Origin: Mytilus trossulus
Lineage: Eukaryota > Mollusca > Bivalvia > Mytilida > Mytilidae
Assembly (NCBI RefSeq): GCF_036588685.1
Contig: NC_086386.1
Coordinates: 44,315,878-44,379,877, forward strand
Length of the DNA stretch: 64,000 nt
Reading direction: 5' to 3'
This document shows positions 29,501-37,333 of the stretch, piece after piece. The stretch's first letter is position 1. Each line of letters starts with the position of its first letter. Both the position numbers and the translations under genes were made by a program. The notes beneath the pieces are model-generated. The model saw nothing but the letters and a program-made list of their open reading frames with translations. It did no database searches and was not told where the DNA came from.

Positions 29501-30810
29501 ATATGACAATGAAATATATACATATAATACATATCAGAAGTTAAAAAAAAGAGTTAAGTCTTTACTTTTGAAATTTGGATAAATGAAAATTATCTATAAC
29601 GTAAAATGAAAAAAATACAGCAATAATTTTGGGCTTTTCTTGATACCCATACTCTATTCTAATTTCTTATTTTCCGTTATACCTTTAGCTGCCCGGTCGT
29701 TATTCTAGTTTAATGTTTCATTTTTTAGCCAATAAGACTTAAGCTACATTATAAAGCAAATGTATGCAACATAAAAGAGAGGATAAAGGTATCAGAGGAA
29801 CTCATATTTCCAAAATAAACTGACAACGCTATGGCTAAAAGAAAAACCCAAATATACAATCAATAGGACATCAACACAGCATAGGAAACTTAAAACTGAT
29901 TAACACAAACCCATAAAAACCGGAGGTGATGTGAGGTGCTTCAGGACTGTAGGTAGATCCTGCTAATATAGATATCGTTTAATTCAATTGTTAATAATTC
30001 TCACCTTTCTGCATGTTCACTCAAACCGCATAAGTTACCAATAAAGATGCTTTCAAGAAGTGACAGCTCTTCCTTTGGGACATTGTACTTTGAAAATTGA
30101 ACCGGACATGTTAAAATGGACGTATCCTGGAATTCAAATGTTTTAACCTTCGACTTGATTAATTGAAAATTCGACAATAATGACGTATCGCTTCCCTGAA
30201 GATCTAATTTAGCCTTTCTTTCCATCTCTTTGGCTTCTTTCATGTTATTTTGGAGACCCCCTACTATGATGGAGATTCTCTCTGTCTCGGTTCTTGCTTT
30301 TTGCTTAATACTTTCAATGATGCATCGTCTTTGATTCTCTAGAACATTTAAAATACTCTTTGCTTGTGTATCCACATGCTGAATTAAATCTTTATTTTCT
30401 TCTTTGCACTTTTCCGTAATATTTTGTAAACTATTCACTCCTGCTTCAAACTCATTCAATTTTGTAACAAATGTTTTGATAATCTCATTCAATTCTTTCT
30501 TTTGAAAAGAAGCTACTTCACCTATTTTAAGCATTCGATGCTCTTGGTGGTTTTCTGGAAGACATATTGGACAGACCAGAGTTTGGCATCTCTCACAAAA
30601 GAAAATGAAATGCTGTTCGTGTTTCCTGCATCTCAATTTCTTATACTGTGGCTGAAACGTTTCGCTGTTGTGAAACGTGTGGTCCTTAGTTGTCTTAGTT
30701 TTTATATGTCCTTCCTTACATTCTTGGCAGAAATACTGATCACAGTCTATACAAATCTGAGCATATTCCCGTTTATCGCATATCTCGCATAACACAATAG
30801 ATTGTGCCAT
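5531..30810 (-). CDS. Gene 1: B-box / coiled-coil / Mieap-like fusion protein, 651 aa, 8 exons
   Basis: Exons, in transcript order: 30810-30005, 28299-28216, 25854-25669, 20190-19999, 12796-12595, 7158-7069, 6716-6624, 5833-5531. All introns are GT-AG. Phases run 2,2,2,2,0,0,0, and the total of 1956 nt closes on a TAA. Exon 1 encodes two B-boxes: C8/C11/C20/C23/C28/C31/H35 and C61/H64/C72/C75/C80/C83/H88/H91. No RING precedes them. Residues about 95-420 are K/E/Q/L-rich and coiled-coil-like. Residues about 423-651 match the Mieap (SPATA18) C-terminal region, ending in a VVWPALFLHKGG-type motif and YKGVVQAYW. Human Mieap acts in mitochondrial quality control; B-boxes usually mediate self-association or ligand binding. 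Function here is inferred only. Compared with gene 2, the exon at 12595-12796 lacks a GDPNR-type stretch. The start is the first ATG of the B-box frame. No promoter was identified. Confidence 0.8.
7181..7320. repeat. 20-bp minisatellite, seven units
   Basis: Seven consecutive 20-bp units of GTGATTATTAAGTATCATTA with few substitutions. It starts 22 bp from the exon 6 acceptor of gene 1 (exon end 7158), so it occupies the branch-point region of intron 5. Confidence 0.9.
7859..11182. mobile_element. Possible non-autonomous TIR element, 3.3 kb, in intron 5 of gene 1
   Basis: GGTCGTCATATCGAGGAGCG and the ~45 bp after it (7861-7924) recur inverted at 11118-11180. Inside, GTCATGG..TGGTT-type short repeats stand in one orientation at 8262-8340 and in the other at 10875-10970 and 11115-11155. 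No coding region was found between. Two unrelated inverted copies of one repeat would look the same. Confidence 0.5.
8460..12594. other. Intron 5 of gene 1, remainder
   Basis: Holds the inner and right part of the putative TIR element (to 11182), a G/T homopolymer run near 10440-10460, an (AT)n run near 10850 and a short inverted motif pair around 11830-11930. No exon-like frame fits the phase-0 junction of the flanking exons. Confidence 0.5.
12960..13050 (-). repeat. Possible tRNA-derived SINE fragment
   Basis: The minus strand has a box B-like GTTCGAATCCC preceded by a GGATACGGTC...GGCTTAGCGAT segment. It is not a foldable complete tRNA, so a SINE is more likely than a tRNA gene. Confidence 0.4.
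13312..13565 (-). repeat. Detached PLE tail A in intron 4 of gene 1
   Basis: Full-length reverse copy of the tail, from AAGAGGGACGAAAGATACC to the GGTAAATAGTCTAATTG end. It is oriented as part of the minus-strand host transcript. Confidence 0.7.
14060..14690. repeat. ~180-bp tandem repeat, about 3.5 diverged units, with CCG-rich end
   Basis: AATCTCCATGg..A, CTAATtcaAaTGCAT and AATCACAAaxTAATA blocks recur in order about every 180 bp. The array ends at CGCCGCCGCCGCCGCAGACGCC (about 14652). Located in intron 4 of gene 1. Confidence 0.6.
15184..19015. mobile_element. Older copy of the GATCG-rich element, expanded by a nested insertion
   Basis: 15184-15430 matches the left part of the 20475 element (a TAAAGCTA start, then CACGACCAAGCGTACCAA). 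16795-16880 matches its next segment. 18560-19015 matches its right half (for example CAGTCTCCTGATCGCTTAATTTG). The 15430-16795 gap is explained by another insertion. The termini are decayed. Confidence 0.5.
15430..16795. mobile_element. Nested TIR element, ~1.36 kb, no ORF
   Basis: It sits inside the older GATCG-rich copy. Its ends carry ATTTCGCCTTAGCT (about 15440) and the inverse AGCTAAGGCGAAAT (about 16770). A further AATTCGCCTTAGTT lies just inside the right end. No transposase frame was seen. Confidence 0.45.
19040..19495 (+). pseudogene. LINE reverse transcriptase fossil
   Basis: Broken plus-strand frames keep RT landmarks of non-LTR retrotransposons: a CGYDKIP-type motif near 19275 and a DPMNYRGISLLP-type motif near 19445-19480. 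Multiple stops and shifts are present. Homology ends at the start of the hammerhead repeat (about 19495). The clade cannot be assigned. Confidence 0.5.
19523..19566 (-). ncRNA. Decayed hammerhead ribozyme
   Basis: Same repeat family, but the core reads CTGATGT instead of CTGATGA and stem II ends AGAT. Probably inactive. Located in intron 4 of gene 1. Confidence 0.6.
20310..20474 (+). repeat. PLE tail A, left part, split by the GATCG-rich element
   Basis: Contains GATCACCCCTGATGTATTAATG, TTTAGTTTTCTATGTTTCG and CATTGTCAGTTTGTTTTCGA. The tail resumes at 22026 with GGTATCTTTC. Confidence 0.6.
20475..22025. mobile_element. GATCG-rich TIR element (~1.55 kb) inside PLE tail A
   Basis: The ends are inverted repeats: AAGCTAGGTTCTCTCTGCC on the left against AAGCTAGATTCACACTGCC from the right. 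TA on both sides could be the duplicated target. The left flank is the tail A segment ending ...GTTGTCCT and the right flank resumes GGTATCTTTC, so it interrupted a PLE tail. The interior is packed with TCGATC/GATCGAG/GATCGGG motifs. No transposase was seen. Confidence 0.65.
22370..22690. repeat. Two units of the AAATTTCAGGAAG repeat family
   Basis: ATGAAGCCTaAxAxxAAATTTCAGGAAG appears at about 22400 and 22560, each followed by a GAAAA..CGAAA-like segment. It is related to the array at 45842-46260. Confidence 0.45.
23560..24430. repeat. Degenerate ~200-bp tandem repeats ending in a CCG-rich motif
   Basis: CATTGTCAATGAAACACCAA, then CATTGTCAAACAACAAACC, each precede an AAGGTCA segment; ACAATTGATCTATTATG-like blocks recur. 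The region ends CGCCTCCGCCGCTGG (about 24410), like the CCG end at 14652. No coding potential. Confidence 0.4.
24460..24900. repeat. Partial copy of the GAGGCTC...TGTCGCTCAC repeat
   Basis: AAGAGGCTCCAATGAATTTGTGTCGCTCAC resembles 48990-49020, followed by TAACTTACGGGGAT-type text. The copy is incomplete and decayed. Confidence 0.45.
25290..25560 (-). repeat. Detached PLE tail B in intron 3 of gene 1
   Basis: Reverse complement of 35690-36030: an AGAAGATGTGGTATGAGTGC start, the AACGGGAAAACCAAC segment and the TTGCAGCGGGACTAAACG end. Confidence 0.65.
26225..26470. repeat. tRNA-derived SINE pieces forming an inverted pair
   Basis: The minus strand from 26465 reads GGTGGTCGAGTGGTCTAGCGC (box A-like) ... 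GTTCGAAGCC (box B-like), then a tail. The tail's AAGCAAATTTACAGATCTAAC segment occurs inverted at 26226-26260 and 26315-26350, forming a ~125-nt hairpin around a TATATA loop. A second box B-like GGTTCGAA lies at about 26219. Another fragment is at 26885-26930. Confidence 0.6.
26991..27034 (+). ncRNA. Type I hammerhead ribozyme, core intact, one stem I mismatch
   Basis: CTGATGA, stem II GTCT-CATAT-AGAC, GAAA and GTC are all present. Stem I is GCGTAA against TGGCGC, with one A-G mismatch. Predicted cleavage is after 27028. It lies in intron 2 of gene 1, antisense to the gene. Confidence 0.7.
27550..27665. mobile_element. 116-bp foldback (palindromic) mini-element in intron 2 of gene 1
   Basis: The arms GGATTATC...GATAATCC are near-perfect inverted repeats (21 of 22 outermost bases match) with a loop of about 14 nt near 27601-27614. 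The palindrome is flanked by the direct repeat ACGAGT at 27544-27549 and 27666-27671, consistent with a 6-bp target duplication. Confidence 0.7.
28703..28746 (-). ncRNA. Type I hammerhead ribozyme, intact core, in intron 1 of gene 1
   Basis: On the minus strand: GCGTCA, CTGATGA, GTCT-TTTGT-AGAC, GAAA, CGCGTG closing stem III, GTC, then TGGCGT pairing back to GCGTCA. This copy is in the sense orientation of the host transcript, so the intron RNA itself would contain the ribozyme. Confidence 0.75.
29790..29985 (-). repeat. Detached PLE tail A in intron 1 of gene 1
   Basis: Diverged reverse copy, recognisable by ACTGACAACGCTATGGCTAAAAG and the CATAGGAAACTTAAAACTGA segment. It ends ~20 bp from the exon 1 donor at 30004. 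Confidence 0.6.
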
Positions 30811-31384
30811 TTCCTACCGGAAACAGTCTAACCAGTGAAAAGACGATACATACGCTGATGAACGAACAAGTCTGAGCATTCAAATACGGAAACAATCTGA
30901 AAAAGAGGTAATATCAGGAGGTTTTATAATTGTTTTGTCAACTATACAAGAGTTAATTTTGAATGTCATTCTTAGATTTTAACATACGGAGAAGCATGAA
31001 GACTAAATAATTGATAGATCATGTGTTTGTGGAATGGTACAACGCAATTTGTTGCGATATTATTTTAAAGATGAGAGCACTAGTTATTAGATTTACAAAA
31101 TTAATTTTGTATCTATGAAAGGAATACGATAAATAATGTTCAAGGGTACGGAAGCGTACTAGAGAAACACAGCTTTATTGTAACATTTATTCCTATGTTT
31201 GCGTTCTAACACACACCTTTGCAAAATAACGCAGACATTTTTATTATCTTTTTTTCTTATTTGAAATTCAAAGGAAGAAGCAGTTATAAATGTAGGAGGC
31301 TGCATACATTAAAATATATCCTCTTTTGAAGTCTTTGCATAAAAAAATGCTTAAATATTTAGAACATATCATTGATTGATAATA

Positions 31385-31560
31385 TGTAGAATTATAGATA
31401 TATAAGAAGATGTGGTATGAATGGCAATGAATCAACTCTCCATCCAAGTCACCATTTCGAAAAATCAAACCATTTAATATAGGTCAAAGTACGGTCTTCA
31501 ACACGGAGCCTTGAATCACACCAAACAGCAAGTTATACAGGACCCAAAAACATATATACA
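31385..31560 (-). repeat. Detached PLE tail B, short
   Basis: Reverse copy of the outer part of tail B, including AAGATGTGGTATGAATGGCAATG and the TCAAAGTACGGTCTTCAACAC segment. It lies ~600 bp upstream of the gene 1 start. Confidence 0.6.
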
Positions 31561-33617
31561 TGAAAATAAATGTATATATATTACAAGGAAAATTGAAAAA
31601 TATAAAAAAAAAATCAACCAATGCATGCTAATACAGCTATAGCAAGAGATAAATATACTTTCAAAGGAAGCTGTCGTTTGAGGATTGTGTAAAGCTGTAT
31701 AAAGCTTCCTTTTTTCTATTCATACTAACGGTGTCGCCCTGGTTTGCTTTCTTTAAATGAAGGTTTGTAGAATTTTAAATGTAAACTGTTTTTTTTTTGT
31801 TTTTTTAATAACGGCAACTAAATAGTTTATTAACGAATTGAAGTCACATTTCTTACTTGCATACGGAATGTTTTATAAAAGAGAATTATTTCTATTATTT
31901 TCAAACTTATAAATTGGCATGGAAAATATATTGAATATAACAAATATTAAGATGAATATAAAAATCAGGGTGATAGTAAATAAAACGTTGACATTTGAAT
32001 CAATTTTCTAGTTGATGTATGTTATCTAAAATTAGCTGGTTTGTTTTAATGAAATGTTAAGAAAACATGCCATTCAAAAGAACATTTATTCATGCCACTA
32101 CAGTCCGATTATTTAACAAAAATGCACGTGGATATCCATAAATTTTCCCGTGCAATGCCAAAAAATGACTAACCTGTTTTAGATTAACTTCTCAAAATAC
32201 TATAAGGTCAACAGTGAACGGGAGAACCTTTTCGCTCTCCTTTTCCTGTGATATTACCTGAAAAACTCAAAACCTAATATATGTGGTAACTTGAACCCAA
32301 CCTAAGTGTGGTATTCAATATGTGGGACAGACGGGACGAGAGTATTTCAGAAGAAATCAAGAACATCTGTACCGCTTTCGTAGACCCAAAAAATTCAAAA
32401 GTTTAGTATATCAGCATTTAGCATAATCATAATCTGAAATATATAAAATTCCAGTCGCTCGCAACCGTTCAAAAACAACCAGGAGAATCGCACAAGCAAT
32501 TTGAAAAATCACGCGAACTTCGCGAATTGTTTTGGATAAAAAGTCTTCAAACAGCTTATCCTCTCGGTCTAAATGATAAAATATTAGGGCAGGGGAACAT
32601 ATCTAAAACTCATATCGATGTCATTAATATTGTTGATAAACGACTTAGAAATAATAGGTCTCATGGTAAACGCAAGAACCGCAATCAACGTATTAAACAT
32701 CGTATAAATTATACACTTGCTGATCTGTTATCTATAATAAAGAATAATGGCAGACATCAAGTATTATGCAAACTGGGTCAGATACCTATAAGTAAATTAT
32801 ATGCTATTTTTCTGGAGTGTGATAAAATTTCTTTTTTAGCCCATTTTATGAATACACCCGTATTATTACAGTCTTTTGTCATGACAGGCTTTTTCCTATT
32901 ATTGATAAACCTGAAAATCATAAACGACATTTTCTCAAATTAAAATATATAAATAGAGGTATTGATTTTATTAATTTGTCTAGCATATTCAATGACTCTT
33001 CTGTCTATAGCTTAATACCTCCATATTTTGATAATATAGAACAACCCATTATTTCGTATTCTTATAAAAAAACGAGCAGAAATTTAATTTTCAATAATAC
33101 GTCAATTACAGCAGACGTCAATATAGAAAATAATGTTCCTTCCACTTGAGATTGCGAAACATCTAGTCTTAAATATGTTCCCTATGGTCATGTTATCACA
33201 GGAGACCTCAACATAGTCGATGACCGTAAAGTCATAACTTTTCTAAAGAAAGGACCGAAATACCGTCCTCCATTAGATTGGAAACAGTGTCGTCAGGTCA
33301 TTAAAGACGCTCTGTCTGCCTATTGTAAAAATTGGTGCAAACGTGAAAAATCCGATAAAAAATCTTTAGACAGTTATTTGAATAAAATTATGAATACTGT
33401 TGATATTCGAATATCTCATTTAGAAAACAATTCTGAATTTAATAATAGGAATCATGATATACCCATTTCTAGAATACAAAACAAACTCAAGGTACTTGCA
33501 GAGCGGTTTGTGTTCTTTCCGGCAGACAAGGCAGCAAATAATGTAGTGGTGGTGTGACGCATATACTACACGAAAGTTCTTCAAAACGAAATTATCAATT
33601 CCTCTACATTCAGGTCA

Positions 33618-35005
33618 GTGCGCACCGCAGAGAGTCAAATCGTTAACAATCATACCACTGCCACTGCCCAGCTCAAAGCATCTTCCGAACATTTGAAAGT
33701 CCCTACCATGTACTGGTTACCGAAATTACACAAAAAAACATTTAAATTCCGTTTCATCTCCGCTTCTAGTAAGTGTTCTACTTCTAATCTATCAGTGCTT
33801 CTAACCACCTCCCTTACTACTATCAAAGAACTGGTTATTAACTTTTGTAATAAAGCTTATGAAAATAATGGTATTAATTATTTTTGGAGTGTTAAAAATT
33901 CTTTAGAGGTTTTAGATAAAATACATGCTTTCAATGGTCCTTACAATTCTGTTGACAGTTATGATTTTTCTACTCTGTACACTACACTTCCACACAATCT
34001 TATAAAGAAAAAGTTATCGTATTTGATAAAATGGTCTTTCGAAAAATCTCATTGTAATTTTATTTGCTGTAACTCGTTTAAGGCCTTTTTCTGTAACGAA
34101 AAAGGAAAGTATGCTAGATACACTTACTGGAAATGTGAGGATATGATTGAAGCTTTAAATTTTCTGTTTGATAACATTTATGTACGTTTCGGCGATAAAG
34201 TGTATCGTCAGGTAGTAGGTATTCCTATGGGCACCAACTGTGCCCCTTTAATAGCAGATTTATTTCTATATTGCTATGAATCTCAGTTTATGACCAAACT
34301 CAGTAAAGACCCATCATTGTTACATTTGGTTGATACATTCAAAAATACCAACCGTTATCTGGATGATATTTTGTCGTTGAATAATCCAGAGTTCTCTAAA
34401 TATACTTCAGACATTTACCCAAACGAACTTACTTTAACTAAATCTAACATAAACAGCAGAAGTTGTCCTTTTCTAGATTTAGGCATTTCAATTTCAAACG
34501 GGAAACTTCACACTAAAATTTACGACACAAGAGACGATTTTTCATTTCCTATATTAATTTTCCTTTTTTAGACGGCGATGTGCCGTTAGCTCCATCATAC
34601 GGTGTTTATATATCGCAACTCGTTCGGTTTGCCCGTGTGTGTTCTGATGTCATAGATTTTGACGAACGTAATCAATGCATCACTGGTAAATTGTTGTGTC
34701 AGGGATTTCGATACCATAAATTACTTAAAAGTTTTACTAAATTCTTTCATAGATACAAAGACTTGATAAGTAAATTTGGCTATACCTGTAGAAAGCTTAT
34801 TAAAAATGGTATTTCACATCCTAAATTTTATGGTTATATTGTACTTAAAGCGAGGAAATCACTATGTGATCCTTGTAAACTCATCGAACCTTTAAACAAA
34901 CTTATAAGTAAGGGTTATCATACCAATATTGTAATTAGATCTCTGAATATAGTTCACATTGGCACTTATATTGATTTTGTCATTAGCAAATTAAAACATA
35001 ACTAA
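33618..35005 (+). pseudogene. PLE reverse transcriptase (frameshifted)
   Basis: Two frames, 33618-34571 and 34580-35005, together give the RT. Motif A is YDFSTLYTTLPH, motif B VGIPMGTNCAPL, and the catalytic motif C is RYLDDILSLN, followed by a CPFLDLGI motif. A T-rich run near 34560-34570 causes the frame break just before the PLAPSYGVY segment. Upstream frame 32527-32943 and the stretch to 33560 belong to the same broken polyprotein. It resembles the RT at 60709, but the tails differ, so these are two PLE families. Confidence 0.85.
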
Positions 35006-36030
35006 ATTTCATTATCTTTTGAGGCGAGATGTATAGAGACACAGACACGTTAACTTTTATTTCTATAGAAGTCGCTCTTCATTATACTACTACCTGTCGA
35101 TACATTTATTTTTGGCATTGCACAAGTCATGTCTTCTTTGACTATTAATGACGTTAAAATACTAAATCCCTGTGATGTGTTTTAGTCGATTTTAGTCTCT
35201 GATGCATGATTTTTTACTATTAATTGGTTTTGGCTTTTAACTAGCTGTCAGTAACTGCGAGTACTCTCAAATCGTATTTCCTTGTTAATTCGACCTGTTG
35301 ATACTGTTTATAATGCTTTTTTGTTATTTTTTTATTTATATGGATCTTATCTGTACACCAGCTTTGATTATTTGTAATATCTTCAAATTTTCACTTATTC
35401 TTACAACATTTGTATAAACTTCAAGATTATAAAAAAACGTTTTTTTTTCTTAAGTGAACATTGATTGGTTAAATATTTCTCAGTGTGTTTGAATTTGTTT
35501 GTTAGCTTTTTGGTCATGAATGTTTGTCTCTAATATTTAATTTACTGTGCATTTGTATTCAGATATCGCAGATCAAATTTATTCGTTCATTGTGTAATCA
35601 TACGTTTTTTTGATTGAGTTAAGTCTGCCAATTGATATTTTATTGTATGTTTTTCTATGTTGTGATGTTATGCTATTGTTTCAGAAAAAGGTAGAAGGTT
35701 TGAATCCATTAAAACGTTCAATCCCGCTGCAAATGTTTGCACCTGTCCTAAGTCACGAATCTGGTGTACAGTAGTTGTCGTTTGTTTATGTAATATATAC
35801 GTGTTTCTCGTTTCTCGTTTTGTTTATATAGATTAGACCGTTGGTTTTCCCGTTTGAATGGTTTTACACTAGTAATTTTTGGGCCCTTTATAGCTTGTTG
35901 TTCGGTGTGAGCCAAGGCTCCGTGTTGAAGGCCGTACTTTAACCTATAATGGTTTACTTTTTAAACTGTTATTTGGATGGAGAGTTGTCTCATTGGCACT
36001 CACACCACATCTTCCTATATCTATTAGATA
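35006..36030 (+). repeat. PLE 3' tail, family B reference copy
   Basis: Non-coding tail after the RT stop. Its last ~340 bp (35690-36030) recur detached at 25290-25560 (minus), 31385-31560 (minus), 43185-43460 (minus) and 44330-44610 (plus), always including the GTTTTCCCGTTTGAATGGTTT-like and AAGGCCGTACTTTAACCTAT-like segments. This is the pattern expected of 5'-truncated insertions. Confidence 0.7.
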
Positions 36031-36339
36031 CAAAGCAAAACTGAAAGACAAACAGGTACAGATAAAATAAGACTAATGTCATTCTGTTTGGATTCAAAGG
36101 AGTGGGTTGAGGTGGGTTTTTTTTGGATGGAGTGTATATTCGTCCGAATGTCGTTCTGCGGTGCTTTTCGCACGAATTAAATATTTCTATGTTTTACTTT
36201 TTTTTTGGTCATATAAAATGATAAATAAAAATTCAGATTCACAATTGCATTAACAGATATAGCTGAAAGTAAAATCACAACAATATTGAACTCCGAGGCA
36301 AATTGGAATGACAAATTCAAAAGCTCATACACTTTGAAG

Positions 36340-36430
36340 AAGAGGGACTAAAGATACCAGAGGGACAGTCAGACTCATACATCGAAAATAAACTGACATG
36401 GTCATGGCTGAAAACGAAAAGACAAACAAT
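36340..36430 (-). repeat. PLE tail A, left part, split by the Polinton
   Basis: The tail continues at 39527-39690 after the miniature Polinton, so the retroelement tail was in place first. The uninterrupted sequence is recovered when one AACAAT is removed. Confidence 0.75.
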
Positions 36431-37234
36431 AGTAGTAGAGAGAGGGACGTTTGAGGCACCCTAAAAACGCAAGGCGCTAAGGCGCTGACGTCATATGGAC
36501 AGTATGACTCACGTAGAACTATGCCAATTTCATGAGTCATACCGAATGCACGCCGGCCATATTTGGTCATGACGTGGTGCGACCATGAATCATCAGGATG
36601 CAAGATCAGGGCATGACTCACTACATGATAATACCATGAGTCATACCGAATGCACGCCAGCCATATAGGAAACGAGGAAATTGAAGGGCTATATATCAAA
36701 ACGGAAGCACTTGATGTCGGATTATAACTCTTGGACAACCATATGATGAATCCCATATATGGAAAGCGACCACAATACCCTATGACCATTTATGGAAATT
36801 ATGACCAAATTTGGTAAAAACCTTATGTTCACTCAAAAATCTAAATAAACATACATGATCGTATATGGAATCGACAAAACACCATATGAACATATTTGGA
36901 AATCATGACCAAATATGGGGAAAAAAATATTTTCACTCAAAAATCAAAATAAACATATATGACCATATATGGACAGCAGGTGACGTGATCGTATCGAGGA
37001 ACGTTTACTCTGGTACTAAACAAGAGAAGCAACTCTGTATATATCTCTCTCGTGGGGTGACAATTCAAAGTTCGAGGCAAGGTCACGTGATCGTATCGAA
37101 GAACTCTGGTACAAAAAAGGGAGGCAACTCTTCATGGTGTGAACGTCAATCACCGATTAATCGTATCGTGTTCGGGGCAAATAGAAAAAAAATACCAACG
37201 CAGATGTCAGTTTCATATATATTTATTACATTCA
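36431..37234 (+). repeat. Left terminal inverted repeat of the miniature Polinton (804 bp)
   Basis: It pairs base for base with 38723-39526. It is modular: a CATGAGTCATACCGAATGCA block occurs twice (about 36530 and 36636), an ACTCAAAAATCaAAATAAACATa block occurs twice, and a GTGATCGTATCGA...CTGGTAC module occurs twice (about 36984 and 37087). Six CC(A/T)6GG decamers lie at 36557, 36753, 36786, 36805, 36909 and 36963. A TATA-rich run at 37214-37225 lies ~110 bp before the ATG of the internal gene and could serve as its promoter. Open frames inside the repeat recur in mirror image at the other end and are not treated as genes. Confidence 0.85.
36557..36972. promoter_or_regulatory. Cluster of six CC(A/T)6GG (CArG-like) boxes
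   Basis: Exact decamers: 36557 CCATATTTGG, 36753 CCATATATGG, 36786 CCATTTATGG, 36805 CCAAATTTGG, 36909 CCAAATATGG, 36963 CCATATATGG. All six are conserved in the right repeat. CC(A/T)6GG is the consensus bound by SRF-type MADS factors. Binding here is inferred; the motif could instead serve the element's own recombination or replication protein. Confidence 0.5.
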
Positions 37235-37333
37235 CATTCAACTTACGATTCAAGGACGATCACGTATTCTGCTTGCTGCATTTTAGAAAAAAAAGTTATA
37301 AGAGGATAGCGGATTCGATATCGAAGTATAAAC

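Larger units (their letters stand above)
32270..36030 (+). mobile_element. Degenerate Penelope-like retroelement with GIY-YIG-like segment upstream of RT
   Basis: From about 32300 to 32440 a frame reads GIQYVGQT...RRNQEH, which resembles a GIY-YIG endonuclease. It is followed by an N-terminal region with a PADKAANN motif (about 33530), then the reverse transcriptase and a long 3' tail to about 36030. The endonuclease-like part precedes the RT, the order known for the Naiad clade; canonical Penelope has it at the C terminus. The copy is dead: stops at about 33148 and 33556, frame breaks near 32900 and 34570. Confidence 0.75.

Noticed and set aside
30502-30792. 96-aa plus-strand frame over gene 1 exon 1
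   Set aside because: Antisense shadow of the B-box exon.
36325-36789. 154-aa frame at the left Polinton repeat and its mirror at 39168-39623
   Set aside because: Same sequence in both inverted repeats; crosses into the flanking PLE tail with no domain. The repeats are better explained as regulatory or terminal DNA.
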